Positions 16,218 to 24,647 of a stretch of 64,000 bases of DNA are shown in pieces (the first letter of the stretch is position 1; each line of letters opens with the position of its first letter). This DNA comes from CAKRJP01 sp963634745 (GTDB lineage Bacteria > Bacillota > Clostridia > Lachnospirales > Lachnospiraceae). Made by a program: the position numbers and the translations under genes. The notes under the pieces are model-generated. The model was not told where the DNA came from, made no database searches, and was given only the letters and a program-made list of their open reading frames with translations. Location of the stretch: NCBI GenBank assembly GCA_963634745.1, contig CAVHCX010000012.1, positions 1 to 64,000 of the forward strand, written 5' to 3'.

Positions 16218-16979
16218 TTAGAAGAATCCAAGAACTTTAAATACTAGTAAGATAAGTACAAAAATGATACTTGGCCGAACGATTTTAGCCCCATTCTTCA
16301 TGGCAAGACCAGCTCCAAGATAGCCCCCGGCCATATTACAGATGGCAGCGGCAATGCCTAAGTAAAGGAGCCCCTGGCCGTTGATTAGAAAGATGACCAA
16401 AGAGGTTATGTTGGTAGTCAGGTTAATGATCTTTGCCTGGGCATTGGAGGTTTGGATATTTAACTTGGCAAAAACCGTAAAGGCAATGATTAAGAAGGTG
16501 CCGGTGCCGGGGCCGTAGAATCCATCATAAATACCTACGATCAAGGCAGCCAGGGAAGCTGTTAGGTAGGTGCGAAAATCAAGAGTCACGGTCGTAGCGC
16601 CTTCGTCATTAAAAAGCTTTTTATTTAAGACAAAGAAGGCAGCCAAGGGCAGAATGATCATGAGCACATAGGATAAAATCTTTTCCGGAACCAATAAAGA
16701 AATTTTGGCACCTATAGAGGACCCGATAATGGCTGCCAGCACCGAAGGAATTGCCAGCTTTACATTAATTAATTTTGCCTTTGCAAACCGGTAGGTGGCC
16801 AGGCCGGTTCCAAAGGTACTGGAAATTTTATTGGTGGCAATTGCTGTATGGGTCGGCAGTCCGGCGATCAGGTAAGCCGGAAGGGAGATTAGGCCGCCGC
16901 CACCGCCGATGGCATCCACAAGACCGGCTAGGAAGACAAAAGGACATACAATTAGATAGGTATGAAAGCTTAGATTCAT
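16218..16979 (-). CDS. TauE/SafE family membrane transporter
   Basis: Membrane protein of 253 aa with about seven or eight helices. The N-terminal half has AGLVDAIGGGGGLISLPAYL (18-37) followed by TAIATNKISSTFG, the repeat signature of the TauE/SafE (DUF81) family; a related GFYGPGTGTF motif lies in the second half. Members export sulfite, sulfoacetate or other organosulfur anions. GGAGAAC precedes the ATG. Given the cysteine genes elsewhere in the window a sulfur anion is plausible, but no adjacent gene supports it. Confidence 0.88.
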   Translation of the reverse strand: MNLSFHTYLIVCPFVFLAGLVDAIGGGGGLISLPAYLIAGLPTHTAIATNKISSTFGTGLATYRFAKAKLINVKLAIPSVLAAIIGSSIGAKISLLVPEKILSYVLMIILPLAAFFVLNKKLFNDEGATTVTLDFRTYLTASLAALIVGIYDGFYGPGTGTFLIIAFTVFAKLNIQTSNAQAKIINLTTNITSLVIFLINGQGLLYLGIAAAICNMAGGYLGAGLAMKNGAKIVRPSIIFVLILLVFKVLGFF

Positions 16980-17163
16980 TTTTAAATGTTCTCCAATCTC
17001 TTATAGTTCGCTTCTTTGGGTTTATCCCAGGCAGAATGGCGCAGGAAAAACCCAAGGACTTTTAATTATAGCATAAGAGAAGAAAAAGAAGAAGCTGGCT
17101 TTTTTGATACAATAGGGCTACAAAGTTGATACACACATAAATGACAGGAGGTATAGGAAAGCT

Positions 17164-18306
17164 ATGAAAGTTGTGATCGCAATTGATTCTTTCAAGGGAA
17201 GCATGTCTTCTATGGAAGCTGGGGAGAGTGCCAAGGCTGGAGTAAAGCGAGTTTTCGAGGATGCAGAACTTGTGGTTCGACCCTTGGCTGACGGCGGAGA
17301 GGGAACGGTGGATGCCATTGTTTCAGCCTGCCAGGGAAGGACGGTTCAGGTGGATGTTACAGGTCCTGCCGGGAAAAAGGTCAGCTGCCCTTACGGAATT
17401 GTGGAAAAGACCCATACGGCTATTATCGAAATGTCCGGGGCAGCAGGAATCACCCAGGTGTCGAGGGAGGAAAAAAATCCACTCTATACAACAAGCTACG
17501 GTGTGGGAGAGGTCATCCGGGATGCCATTGAGAAGGGTTGCCGACATTTTGTAGTAGGCATCGGAGGAAGCGCCACCAATGATGGAGGAGTTGGTATGCT
17601 TCAGGCCTTAGGCTTTGATTTTCTGGATGAGAAGGGTCAGGCCATTCCAAGAGGGGCAATCGGATTAAAGGATTTAAAAAGCATTGGAACAGACCATGTG
17701 CTTTCAGACTTAAAAGATTGTAGCTTTCGCATAGCATGCGATGTAACCAACCCCTTATGTGGTCCTAAGGGGGCCTCAGCGATCTATGGCCCTCAAAAGG
17801 GAGCGACTCCGGAGATGATTCAGGATATGGACAGGTGGCTCCTAACTTACGCTGGCCTGGCAAAGAAAAAGTTCCCCAATGCAGATGAAAATTATCCGGG
17901 AGCAGGGGCAGCAGGTGGTATGGGATTTGCCTTCCTTAGCTTTTTGGGAGGAAGCCTGGAGTCCGGAATTAAAATCGTTTTGGAGGAAACAGATCTTAAG
18001 TCCTATGTAAAAGATGCTGACCTGGTCATCACAGGAGAAGGCCGATTGGATGGCCAGACCGTCATGGGAAAAGCCCCGATCGGTGTTGCAAGGCTTGCAA
18101 AGGAATATGGCCTGCCGGTGCTTGGATTTTCCGGCTGTGTGACAGAGGATGCAGTGGCTTGCAATCAAGAAGGAATCGATGCCTTCTTCCCGGTTTTAAG
18201 AAAGGTCACCAGCCTAGAGGAAGCCTTAGATCCTAAAAATGCCATGAAAAATATGACAGATACAGTGGAGCAGGTATTTCGAACCATTAAAACATTCAGA
18301 GCTTAA
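17164..18306 (+). CDS. glxK: Glycerate 2-kinase (GarK/GlxK family)
   Basis: Phosphorylates D-glycerate, normally to 2-phosphoglycerate, feeding glycolysis. The 380 aa are full length. IAIDSFKGSMSS (5-16) and RPLADGGEGTVDA (37-49) near the N-terminus, GIGGSATNDGGVGML in the middle and VITGEGRLDGQT late are the conserved blocks of PF02595. ACAGGAGGT precedes the ATG. It stands alone without glyoxylate or tartronate genes, so its glycerate source (for example serine or sugar acid breakdown) is unknown. Confidence 0.94.
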   Translation: MKVVIAIDSFKGSMSSMEAGESAKAGVKRVFEDAELVVRPLADGGEGTVDAIVSACQGRTVQVDVTGPAGKKVSCPYGIVEKTHTAIIEMSGAAGITQVSREEKNPLYTTSYGVGEVIRDAIEKGCRHFVVGIGGSATNDGGVGMLQALGFDFLDEKGQAIPRGAIGLKDLKSIGTDHVLSDLKDCSFRIACDVTNPLCGPKGASAIYGPQKGATPEMIQDMDRWLLTYAGLAKKKFPNADENYPGAGAAGGMGFAFLSFLGGSLESGIKIVLEETDLKSYVKDADLVITGEGRLDGQTVMGKAPIGVARLAKEYGLPVLGFSGCVTEDAVACNQEGIDAFFPVLRKVTSLEEALDPKNAMKNMTDTVEQVFRTIKTFRA

Positions 18307-18345
18307 GTACCATTTATCTGCTCTAAGCTTGTGGCAGACGGTGCG

Positions 18346-18416
18346 AGGCAAGTTGCTATGAACGGAGCGAACAGGAATTGAGGCCTATCATACATAGGAT
18401 TTTGCCTTGATTTTTC
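18346..18416 (+). terminator. Possible terminator after glycerate kinase
   Basis: AGGCAA (18346-18351) pairs with TTGCCT (18402-18407), enclosing CCTAT/ATAGG, with a T-rich tail. The closing stem is short, so this is a weak call; no better terminator is visible before the next gene. Confidence 0.3.
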
Positions 18417-18482
18417 ATAGGCTTTTAGCTGAAAAAGGTATATAATAAGGCAAAGAATGCATGAAGGAGGATGAAAAAAATC

Positions 18483-18902
18483 ATGGATTATAAAAGATTT
18501 GGACATACAATTGTAGCTCGCTTAGACAAGGGAGAGGAGATCTTGCAGCAGTTACAGATCATCTCTGAAAAAGAAGAGATTAAGCTGGCCTCGGTATCCG
18601 CCCTTGGAGCCACCAATGATATTACCGTAGGTGTATTTCATACCCAGGAGAAAAAGTACTATGCCAACCATTTTACGGGAGATATGGAGATTGTTTCCCT
18701 TACCGGTACAGTAAGTACTATGAATGGAGAATATTATGCCCACCTTCACATGAGTGCAGGAGATACAGAAGGCCACGTGGTGGGAGGACATTTAAACGAA
18801 GCCATCATCAGTGCTACCTGTGAGATGGTCATTCAGATCATTGACGGCGAGGTGGACCGAGAATTCAACCAGGAGGTTGGACTGAATACTTTTAAGTTCT
18901 AA
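18483..18902 (+). CDS. PPC/DUF296 domain protein
   Basis: Small single-domain protein of 139 aa matching the PPC (PCC/AHL, DUF296) fold, a trimeric domain known in bacteria from uncharacterised proteins and in plants from AT-hook proteins. Visible marks are SALGATNDITVGVF (36-49) and HLHMSAGD then GHVVGGHL with clustered histidines that could bind a metal. The start is placed at 18483 because AGGAGG (18465-18470) abuts the in-frame ATG at 18471 with no spacer. It is a lone gene with no clear functional link to its neighbours. Confidence 0.82.
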   Translation: MDYKRFGHTIVARLDKGEEILQQLQIISEKEEIKLASVSALGATNDITVGVFHTQEKKYYANHFTGDMEIVSLTGTVSTMNGEYYAHLHMSAGDTEGHVVGGHLNEAIISATCEMVIQIIDGEVDREFNQEVGLNTFKF

Positions 18903-18917
18903 TAGGACTACATAAGA

Positions 18918-18970
18918 AAAAAGAGAGGGCACAGGAGCAACTTTTCAGTCGCTTCTGTGCCCTCTTTGTT
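18918..18970. terminator. Bidirectional terminator, PPC gene and DUF1275 gene
   Basis: AAAGAGAGGGCACAG pairs with CTGTGCCCTCTTT between convergent genes, with A and T runs outside. Confidence 0.9.
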
Positions 18971-19672
18971 TTAATGAATCTTACCCTTATATTTTTTTAG
19001 AAGTTCTTCTTCTTCCCTGGCAAACATCATTAGAAAACTTATAAAAAGCAGTCCGCAAGAGAGCCAAATGGTTTTTACTTTCAAGAAAGGAAGAATTTGT
19101 CCGCCCAAGGCAGCGCCTACTCCAAATAATAGAATGATGGCAAAATAGTGCAGGGCCTTTCTAAGATATTCCGGATTTTTTGAATGGACATAATGACAAA
19201 AAGAGTCCATGCCGCTTCGCATATTTCCGATACACATGGTGCTGGAATAGGCATATCCGTTGACCTTACGAAAGGCTTGCACCTGCATAGAGCAGGCCAG
19301 GCTTACCATGGCATTTGCAATCAGGTTGGCAGTGGAAGTTCTGGGAATAAATCCTACAGCAAATAGCAAAGGAATCTCTACCCCAAGAACCAACTGCCGC
19401 CAGTGTATAGATATATTTTTATCTTTAAATATGAGACGAATGGATTCGGATATAAAAATCCCTGAAGCGAAAAAGAGAATCGGGACGATATAATGGATGG
19501 CCGTCTTGGGATCTTTTTCGGCAATGCATTGACTCAGTAATACGAAGTTGCCGGTGGCTGCATTGGCAAAAACCTTGCCTCGAAACATGTAGGTGTAGGC
19601 GTCCTGTAAGCCTCCGGACATAGATAGAAAGCAGGCCGTTAGTACGGATTCAGACATTTGATTATTCTTCAT
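18971..19672 (-). CDS. YoaK/DUF1275 family membrane protein
   Basis: Integral membrane protein of 233 aa with about six helices, DUF1275 family. The N-terminal segment SMSGGLQDAYTYMFRGKVFA followed by NAATGNFVLL is the family hallmark. The start is taken at 19672 because GAGGGGG lies about 7 nt upstream; the earlier in-frame ATG at 19687 overlaps that site. No biochemical function is established for the family, though it resembles transporters. It is monocistronic. Confidence 0.88.
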   Translation of the reverse strand: MKNNQMSESVLTACFLSMSGGLQDAYTYMFRGKVFANAATGNFVLLSQCIAEKDPKTAIHYIVPILFFASGIFISESIRLIFKDKNISIHWRQLVLGVEIPLLFAVGFIPRTSTANLIANAMVSLACSMQVQAFRKVNGYAYSSTMCIGNMRSGMDSFCHYVHSKNPEYLRKALHYFAIILLFGVGAALGGQILPFLKVKTIWLSCGLLFISFLMMFAREEEELLKKYKGKIH

Positions 19673-19833
19673 GATTTTCCCCCTCATCCTTTGAATAAAT
19701 CATAGGTTGCAGGACTTAGATTAAGTCCTTGATCGGCATATAATAAATCCGCCAGAAAGTATTATAGACCCATTAGGGGAATATGAAAAGATGAAGGAAG
19801 AATTTGTTTTCGATAAAATTTCTATATAGTCAT

Positions 19834-19887
19834 AAAAAAAGATAGGGAGGAAATTCTAATTCTGAAACTAGAAATTTCCTCCCTATC
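19834..19887 (-). terminator. Terminator of the small membrane protein gene
   Basis: GATAGGGAGGAAATT pairs with AATTTCCTCCCTATC; on the minus strand the stem is followed by seven T residues. It lies 17 bp after the stop codon at 19904 and helps identify that ORF as real. Confidence 0.9.
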
Positions 19888-19903
19888 ATAAATGAATGGG
19901 ATC

Positions 19904-20137
19904 TTAGATATGTCGATATTCGTAAAGAATTGCTCCAAGAAAAGCAAGGACACAACCATAGCCTCCAACGATACAAAGGAGGAAAAGCTTTGAAAGGGAC
20001 AGGGACAAAAGCCCATATACAAGGCAGGAAATCATGCTGCCAAGAAGAAATCCCAGGATGCTCATAAGAACTAAAAAAACCATAGGGACTCTTTCTATTT
20101 GAAAATGATTGCTTAGAATCTTCCATAATTTTGTCAT
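19904..20137 (-). CDS. Small two-helix membrane protein, unknown
   Basis: Not recognised. It encodes 77 aa: a short charged N-terminus, two hydrophobic helices (about residues 19-41 and 46-72, with many Leu, Ser and Gly) and a short YEYRH tail. Support for being a gene is an AAGAAGG site before the ATG, a strong terminator right after the stop and an elaborate leader. The ribosome binding site and the seven T residues before the ATG are part of a long hairpin (20142-20221), so expression is likely conditional. It lies downstream of the Na/Pi symporter on the same strand and may be partly cotranscribed with it. Confidence 0.65.
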   Translation of the reverse strand: MTKLWKILSNHFQIERVPMVFLVLMSILGFLLGSMISCLVYGLLSLSLSKLFLLCIVGGYGCVLAFLGAILYEYRHI

Positions 20138-20221
20138 AAAAAAACTACCTTCTTTCTATGAAATCAATCATATCAAGGAGCTTATTTAAATGGATCTGCT
20201 CCTTTGCTTCGAAGGTAGTTT
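20138..20221 (-). promoter_or_regulatory. Leader hairpin: attenuator or SD-sequestering element
   Basis: On the minus strand AAACTACCTTC (20211-20221) pairs perfectly with GAAGGTAGTTT (20142-20152), enclosing AAGGAGC/GCTCCTT (20175-20204). The 3' arm contains the Shine-Dalgarno and is followed by T7 and then ATG, so the same stem could terminate transcription or block translation. It does not match a riboswitch class I know. Confidence 0.6.
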
Positions 20222-20306
20222 ATCAATTGAAAGTTAAATTCGTTTTCTTACTTGCGTTAAAATTTCGTTAAATATATAAAAGTCGATTCTATCTCATACA
20301 TTTATC

Positions 20307-22115
20307 TTAGGCATCTAACTGATATTTCTTGCGATATTCCTCTAAAAGAGGCTTGTAGGTTTTTGCAATTGATTTCAGCTTTTCTCTTGCAGCTTCGTCC
20401 TCGTCCTCATCTAAAATAGAAGAGTGGATATGCATATTGGTATCCCCTTCCTCTAATTTCCCGATGGCAGTTGCTGCGCCGGTACAGTGGGCTGTCATAC
20501 GCTCGAAGCTGTTTAAAAGATCAGTAAATGCAGTTCCCTGCTTTAGATCGCATTCCCCGTGGCTTAGGCGGGTGACATGATGCATCTTCATATCTTCACC
20601 CAAGGCGGCAACGATGGTGGCAAGAGATCGGATTCTAAAGCGTTTTTCTTCGGAATATTCTTTCAGGGCATCCGCGGTAAGGTCGACGCATTCCTTAACG
20701 GCTTCCATGATAAGATCCAATTCCTTATTGGCGTCTTCTGACATAACGATCTTGCTCTCGTTGATCTCATTGGTCACCCGGGCTACATTATAAGCATAGT
20801 CGCCTACACGCTCTAAGTCGCTGATTACATGAAGGAAAATAGATACCTGTCTGGTCTGGGCTGTATTTAACTCCCTCTTAGAAAGCTGCATGAGATACTC
20901 TCCAAGCTTGGTCTCATACTTGTCAATCAGGTCTTCCTTTGTGACAACCTTGCGATACTTCTCTTGATTAAATTCTTTGACCAATCCCAAAGACCTGCCA
21001 ACATTTTTCCGTACATTCTTTCCCATGCCGGTTAAGGCTCTTGCAGACTGAGCTACTGCCAGGGCAGGGTAGGAAAGAAGACGTTCCTCTAAAAGATCGA
21101 AATCCGCGCTGTCAGCCAAATCTTCTAGGTCTTCCTCAGAGTCCTTAATGAGGTAGCATACCAACTTCTCGATTTTAGGAATAAATGGGAAGAGGACGCA
21201 TACAGTGGCAGCTCTAAATACAGTATTGGTGATAGCGATCAGTACCGGGCTCATGGTAGTTCCCATAAATGTGAAATGTACCACAGCATTTGTAGCATAG
21301 AAAATACATCCCCAGATGATCATACCGAACAAGTCATTTAAAAGATAAACAAGGGCCGTTCTTTGTCCGTTCTTGTTGGCACCGATACCTGAAATAAGTA
21401 CCGGACATGCGGCACCTACACCGATACCAAGAATAATAGGAAAGGCAGTTGCAAAGGTTAAGGATCCTGTTACGGAAAGGGCCTGTAAGATACCTACCGC
21501 AGCAGAAGCGCTCTGCAAAATAGCAGTAAATACAATACCAAGCAAGATACCTGCCAAAGGATTCGAGAACATGGTAAGCATATTGGTGAAGGAAGCGCTT
21601 TCCTTTAAAGGAGATACCGCGCCACTCATGGTTTGCATACCAAACATCAAAATAGAAAATCCCAGCATGATATTTCCCAGGTTTCGGTAGGTGGAACGCT
21701 TGGATGCCATTTTTAAAATAATACCAACAATAGCCACAATCGCGCTAATGGTGGCAGTGGAGAGGATCTTGGCAATTCCACTGGAGCCGTCGATATAGGA
21801 AAGACAGAGAATCCAACCGGTAATACTGGTACCGATGTTAGCACCCATAATAATACCAATGGCCTGGATTAACTTCATCATACCTGAGTTAACAAAACCA
21901 ACAACCATAACGGTGGTAGCGGAAGAGGATTGAATAATAGAAGTAACGATGGTTCCAAGGGCGACTCCTTTAAGGGGTGTGTTGGTCATCTTATAGAGAA
22001 AAGACTCCAACTTGTCACCGGCTACCATCTTCAGTCCGTCTCCCATAAGCTGCATACCAAAAAGGAACAATGCAACTCCGCTGAGTAAGGATAGAATCAT
22101 TGAAAAAATGTCCAT
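20307..22115 (-). CDS. Na/Pi cotransporter family protein with PhoU-like domain
   Basis: Sodium-coupled phosphate carrier type (PF02690) of 602 aa. The duplicated QSSSAT motif is at residues 62-67, with its partner ILQSASAA near 200; about eight or nine hydrophobic segments fill residues 1-330. A helical PhoU-like domain occupies about 350-560, a common C-terminal fusion that may regulate transport. The start has a GGAGGC site (minus strand) before ATG 22115. It is divergent from threonine aldolase and upstream of the small membrane protein gene at 20.1 kb. Confidence 0.93.
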   Translation of the reverse strand: MDIFSMILSLLSGVALFLFGMQLMGDGLKMVAGDKLESFLYKMTNTPLKGVALGTIVTSIIQSSSATTVMVVGFVNSGMMKLIQAIGIIMGANIGTSITGWILCLSYIDGSSGIAKILSTATISAIVAIVGIILKMASKRSTYRNLGNIMLGFSILMFGMQTMSGAVSPLKESASFTNMLTMFSNPLAGILLGIVFTAILQSASAAVGILQALSVTGSLTFATAFPIILGIGVGAACPVLISGIGANKNGQRTALVYLLNDLFGMIIWGCIFYATNAVVHFTFMGTTMSPVLIAITNTVFRAATVCVLFPFIPKIEKLVCYLIKDSEEDLEDLADSADFDLLEERLLSYPALAVAQSARALTGMGKNVRKNVGRSLGLVKEFNQEKYRKVVTKEDLIDKYETKLGEYLMQLSKRELNTAQTRQVSIFLHVISDLERVGDYAYNVARVTNEINESKIVMSEDANKELDLIMEAVKECVDLTADALKEYSEEKRFRIRSLATIVAALGEDMKMHHVTRLSHGECDLKQGTAFTDLLNSFERMTAHCTGAATAIGKLEEGDTNMHIHSSILDEDEDEAAREKLKSIAKTYKPLLEEYRKKYQLDA

Positions 22116-22194
22116 AGTTTGCCTCCATGACTGGCATTTTCTTTAGAGAAAATACCCTTTAAAAATGTGTTAAAAAAATACCCCACTATCAATA

Positions 22195-22223
22195 AATATA
22201 ACATCCAAAGGAGACTTCGTCTA
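22195..22223 (-). promoter_or_regulatory. Possible Na/Pi symporter promoter
   Basis: On the minus strand TAGACG (22218-22223), 17 bp, TATATT (22195-22200). Confidence 0.4.
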
Positions 22224-22327
22224 TGAAAAAGTTAATTTTGTGTAATGAGAAAGTAAAATGTAGGAAAAGGAAAATTTCTATTGTGAAAATTGTAAAAGAT
22301 TGGAGGAAACACCAGGCTTGTCGCTTG

Positions 22328-22336
22328 TGATATAAT
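22328..22336 (+). promoter_or_regulatory. Extended -10 promoter of ltaE
   Basis: TGATATAAT is an extended -10 element; no good -35 lies at the right distance. It is about 32 bp before the ATG at 22369. Confidence 0.45.
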
Positions 22337-22368
22337 AAGCAAGATAAGAAAAATCGAAGGAGGAGTCT

Positions 22369-23409
22369 ATGGATTTATTTCATTGTGATTACGGGGAAGG
22401 CTGCCACCCCAATATATTAAAAGCTTTGGAGGCAAGCAATTTTGAACAGACGGTAGGATATGGAAATGATGAGCACTGTGCCCATGCAAGGGCAATGATT
22501 CGGGATCTTTGCCATGCACCGGAGGCTGACGTGCATTTCCTTGTAGGAGGAACCCAGACAAATACAACGGTTATTGCCTCCGTCCTTAGGCCTTATCAGG
22601 GCGTTCTGTGTGCAGAAAATGGTCATATTAACGTCCACGAGACAGGGGCCATTGAAGCTACAGGACACAAGGTTTTGGCCCTTCCGGCAGTAAATGGAAA
22701 GATTCAGGCAGACCAGATCAAAAAAGCCTGTGTAGACCATGCATCCGATGGAAGCTTTGAGCATATGGTCCAGCCGGGAATGGTATATATCTCTCATCCT
22801 ACAGAATATGGGACCTTATATAGCCACCGGGAACTAGAAGATATTCATAGGGTCTGCCAAGAGCATGAACTGCCCTTATTTGTTGACGGTGCCCGTTTGG
22901 CCTACGGCCTTATGGCCGAGGATACCGATGTTTCCTTACCGGATTTGGCTAAGTTTTCCGATATCTTCTATATTGGAGGAACAAAAGTTGGGGCCTTATT
23001 TGGAGAGGCAGTGGTCATCACCAATCCGGCCCTTACAAGGGATTTCCGTTATATGATCAAGCAAAGAGGGGGGATGCTGGCAAAAGGACGCCTTCTTGGA
23101 ATACAATTTGAGGAATTAATGAAGGATGGTCTTTACTTTGAACTGGGCCGCCATGCCAACGAAATGGCTTATAGAGTGAGGGACATTTTTAAATCCGCAG
23201 GATATGAAATGCTTTTTGATTCGCCTACGAATCAGCAATTTCCAATTATACCGGACCAGGATTATGAAATCATTCGAAAAACATCTGAGGGAGAGCTTTG
23301 GGAGAAACTGCCGGATGGAAGATCAGCCATTCGCTTTTGTACCAGCTGGTGTACAAAAAAAGAGGCCCTAGACCGCCTGGAGAAAGCGGTAGACAAAATA
23401 AAGAAATAA
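22369..23409 (+). CDS. ltaE: Low-specificity L-threonine aldolase
   Basis: PLP enzyme cleaving L-threonine (and allo-threonine) to glycine and acetaldehyde; 346 aa, typical of the beta-eliminating lyase family. GYGNDEHCAHA near residue 30, FLVGGTQTNTT near 57 and the PLP lysine Lys206 in YIGGTKVGALFG are present, as is DGARLAYGL. It starts at an ATG following GAAGGAGG. Together with the glycine riboswitch and AGCS symporter in the window it points to active glycine/threonine turnover, but it is a single-gene unit with its own terminator. Confidence 0.94.
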   Translation: MDLFHCDYGEGCHPNILKALEASNFEQTVGYGNDEHCAHARAMIRDLCHAPEADVHFLVGGTQTNTTVIASVLRPYQGVLCAENGHINVHETGAIEATGHKVLALPAVNGKIQADQIKKACVDHASDGSFEHMVQPGMVYISHPTEYGTLYSHRELEDIHRVCQEHELPLFVDGARLAYGLMAEDTDVSLPDLAKFSDIFYIGGTKVGALFGEAVVITNPALTRDFRYMIKQRGGMLAKGRLLGIQFEELMKDGLYFELGRHANEMAYRVRDIFKSAGYEMLFDSPTNQQFPIIPDQDYEIIRKTSEGELWEKLPDGRSAIRFCTSWCTKKEALDRLEKAVDKIKK

Positions 23410-23422
23410 CAAATAAACAAAC

Positions 23423-23459
23423 AAAAAAACTCGCAAGTCAAAAACTTGCGAGTTTTTTT
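23423..23459. terminator. Bidirectional terminator, ltaE and tRNA-Trp
   Basis: ACTCGCAAGT and ACTTGCGAGT pair around a 5-nt loop, with A7 before and T7 after, so it works for ltaE (plus) and the tRNA (minus). Confidence 0.93.
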
Positions 23460-23464
23460 AAAAG

Positions 23465-23535
23465 CAGGGGATGAGAGAATCGAACTCCCGCCAAAGGTTT
23501 TGGAGACCCCTATCATACCACTTGACCAATCCCCT
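23465..23535 (-). tRNA. tRNA-Trp (CCA)
   Basis: Read on the minus strand the 71 nt fold as a cloverleaf. Acceptor arms AGGGGAT/ATCCCCT carry discriminator G, and the anticodon loop CTCCAAA has anticodon CCA on stem GGGGT/ACCTT with two G-U pairs. The T-arm is GGGAG-TTCGATT-CTCTC. The 3' CCA is not encoded. A strong promoter and a terminator flank it, so it is a single-gene transcript. Confidence 0.95.
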
Positions 23536-23566
23536 ATAGATTGTTCTGTGTCCGTGACACTTGGAT

Positions 23567-23596
23567 ATATTAGCATATGAATGAAATGAATGTCAA
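23567..23596 (-). promoter_or_regulatory. tRNA-Trp promoter
   Basis: On the minus strand TTGACA (23591-23596), 18 bp, TAATAT (23567-23572) with an extended -10 TG. It lies about 30 bp before the mature tRNA 5' end. Confidence 0.85.
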
Positions 23597-23640
23597 GCAA
23601 AAAAATAGAAAATTTAAAAAATCAAAAATATTTACAAACA

Positions 23641-23677
23641 ATAAGGGGGCTACATGATCATGTATAAGCCCCCTTGT
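23641..23677 (-). terminator. Possible terminator of the ECF S component gene
   Basis: AAGGGGGCT and AGCCCCCTT form a strong stem whose loop includes the palindrome ACATGATCATGT. The minus-strand tail is only moderately T-rich. Confidence 0.55.
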
Positions 23678-23709
23678 ATCGTATTATTTTATTATAAGTT
23701 ATAAGTGAT

Positions 23710-24375
23710 TTATTTTGATTCTACGGTGTTAGCTGCGGAAAAATCCATCATACCCATGCGTCTAAATACCAAGACCAGGGCCTTTCCAATAGCCAATACT
23801 AAGATAGCAGCAGCAATTGCCTCAGGAATACCGGAAGCAGTTACGGTTCCCATAACCAATCCCCAAACAGCAGTAACGGCTACATCTTTTGCTTCCGCAT
23901 ACTGTTTTGCAAACAGAAGATAGATGCTTCCCATTACAGTGATGGTATTTACCATGGAACCTGCAAATCCAACGATCGGAAGGGCAATCACGTCATTTAC
24001 CTTTAAATTTTTAAATAAAATCCATAACCAACCGGCAGCAATACCAATCAGCATCCGGCATCCTACAGATACCCAGATAGCTTTGATCGCCCCGGGAATT
24101 CCTGAAGTGCTCATAAAGGGTGAAAATGCAAAGGATAATAAGGTAGGTGCCATGGTGTTGCTGATTAAAGAGCACATACCGAAGACAAATCCTAAAATTC
24201 CACCGGCCATTGGTCCAAGCAAAATAGCTCCGATGATTACAGGGATGTGTACAGTTGTAGCCTTAATAATTGGAAGCTGTATCATACCAAGCGGCGTATT
24301 AGCCAGTACGATTACAATGGCTGCCATAAGTGCCACGCTTACCATCCAACGAGTGTCATGTTTTTGGTTCTTCAT
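23710..24375 (-). CDS. ECF transporter S component (PanT-like)
   Basis: Substrate-binding membrane subunit of an energy-coupling factor vitamin importer, 221 aa with about six helices (PF12822 type). The N-terminal part reads ANTPLGMIQLPIIKATTVHI then PVIIGAILLGPMAGGILGF, a pattern I associate with pantothenate-type PanT components; the vitamin is an inference. The shared EcfA/EcfT energising module is not in the window, as usual for group II systems. A GGAGGAATTG site precedes the ATG, and a good promoter lies about 50 bp further up. No riboswitch is visible in the short leader. Confidence 0.85.
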   Translation of the reverse strand: MKNQKHDTRWMVSVALMAAIVIVLANTPLGMIQLPIIKATTVHIPVIIGAILLGPMAGGILGFVFGMCSLISNTMAPTLLSFAFSPFMSTSGIPGAIKAIWVSVGCRMLIGIAAGWLWILFKNLKVNDVIALPIVGFAGSMVNTITVMGSIYLLFAKQYAEAKDVAVTAVWGLVMGTVTASGIPEAIAAAILVLAIGKALVLVFRRMGMMDFSAANTVESK

Positions 24376-24433
24376 TATTCAATTCCTCCTTGTTATCATT
24401 CCGGACAACCCGGATACAATACAATACCGAGAC

Positions 24434-24462
24434 ATTATATCATCCTAATTTGCCTGCCTCAA
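24434..24462 (-). promoter_or_regulatory. Promoter of the ECF S component gene
   Basis: On the minus strand TTGAGG (24457-24462), 17 bp, TATAAT (24434-24439), with an extended -10 TG. Confidence 0.75.
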
Positions 24463-24574
24463 GTGAAAAACAAGCAGAAAGATGTACAAAAATCAGTCCA
24501 ATGATTTGTGCTTTTTTGCGGTCTGAAATCAGGGGAATCATAGCGAAAAGATGATAGAGGTCCTATAGAAATAT

Positions 24575-24603
24575 TTGCATGGAAAGAAGGATTCGTGTAT
24601 TAT
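24575..24603 (+). promoter_or_regulatory. Promoter of the AAA+ ATPase gene
   Basis: TTGCAT (24575-24580), 17 bp, TATTAT (24598-24603), about 44 bp before the ATG. Confidence 0.6.
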
Positions 24604-24647
24604 AGGCACTGTAGAATTTTAAAGAATCAACAAAGGAGTTAAAAGCT

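Noticed and set aside
19830..20126. 98-residue frame overlapping the small membrane protein (minus strand)
   Set aside because: It runs through the terminator hairpin and has no good start signal, while the 77-residue frame ends right before the terminator and has a ribosome binding site.
23262..23600. 112-residue minus-strand frame
   Set aside because: It overlaps tRNA-Trp, its terminator and the end of ltaE.
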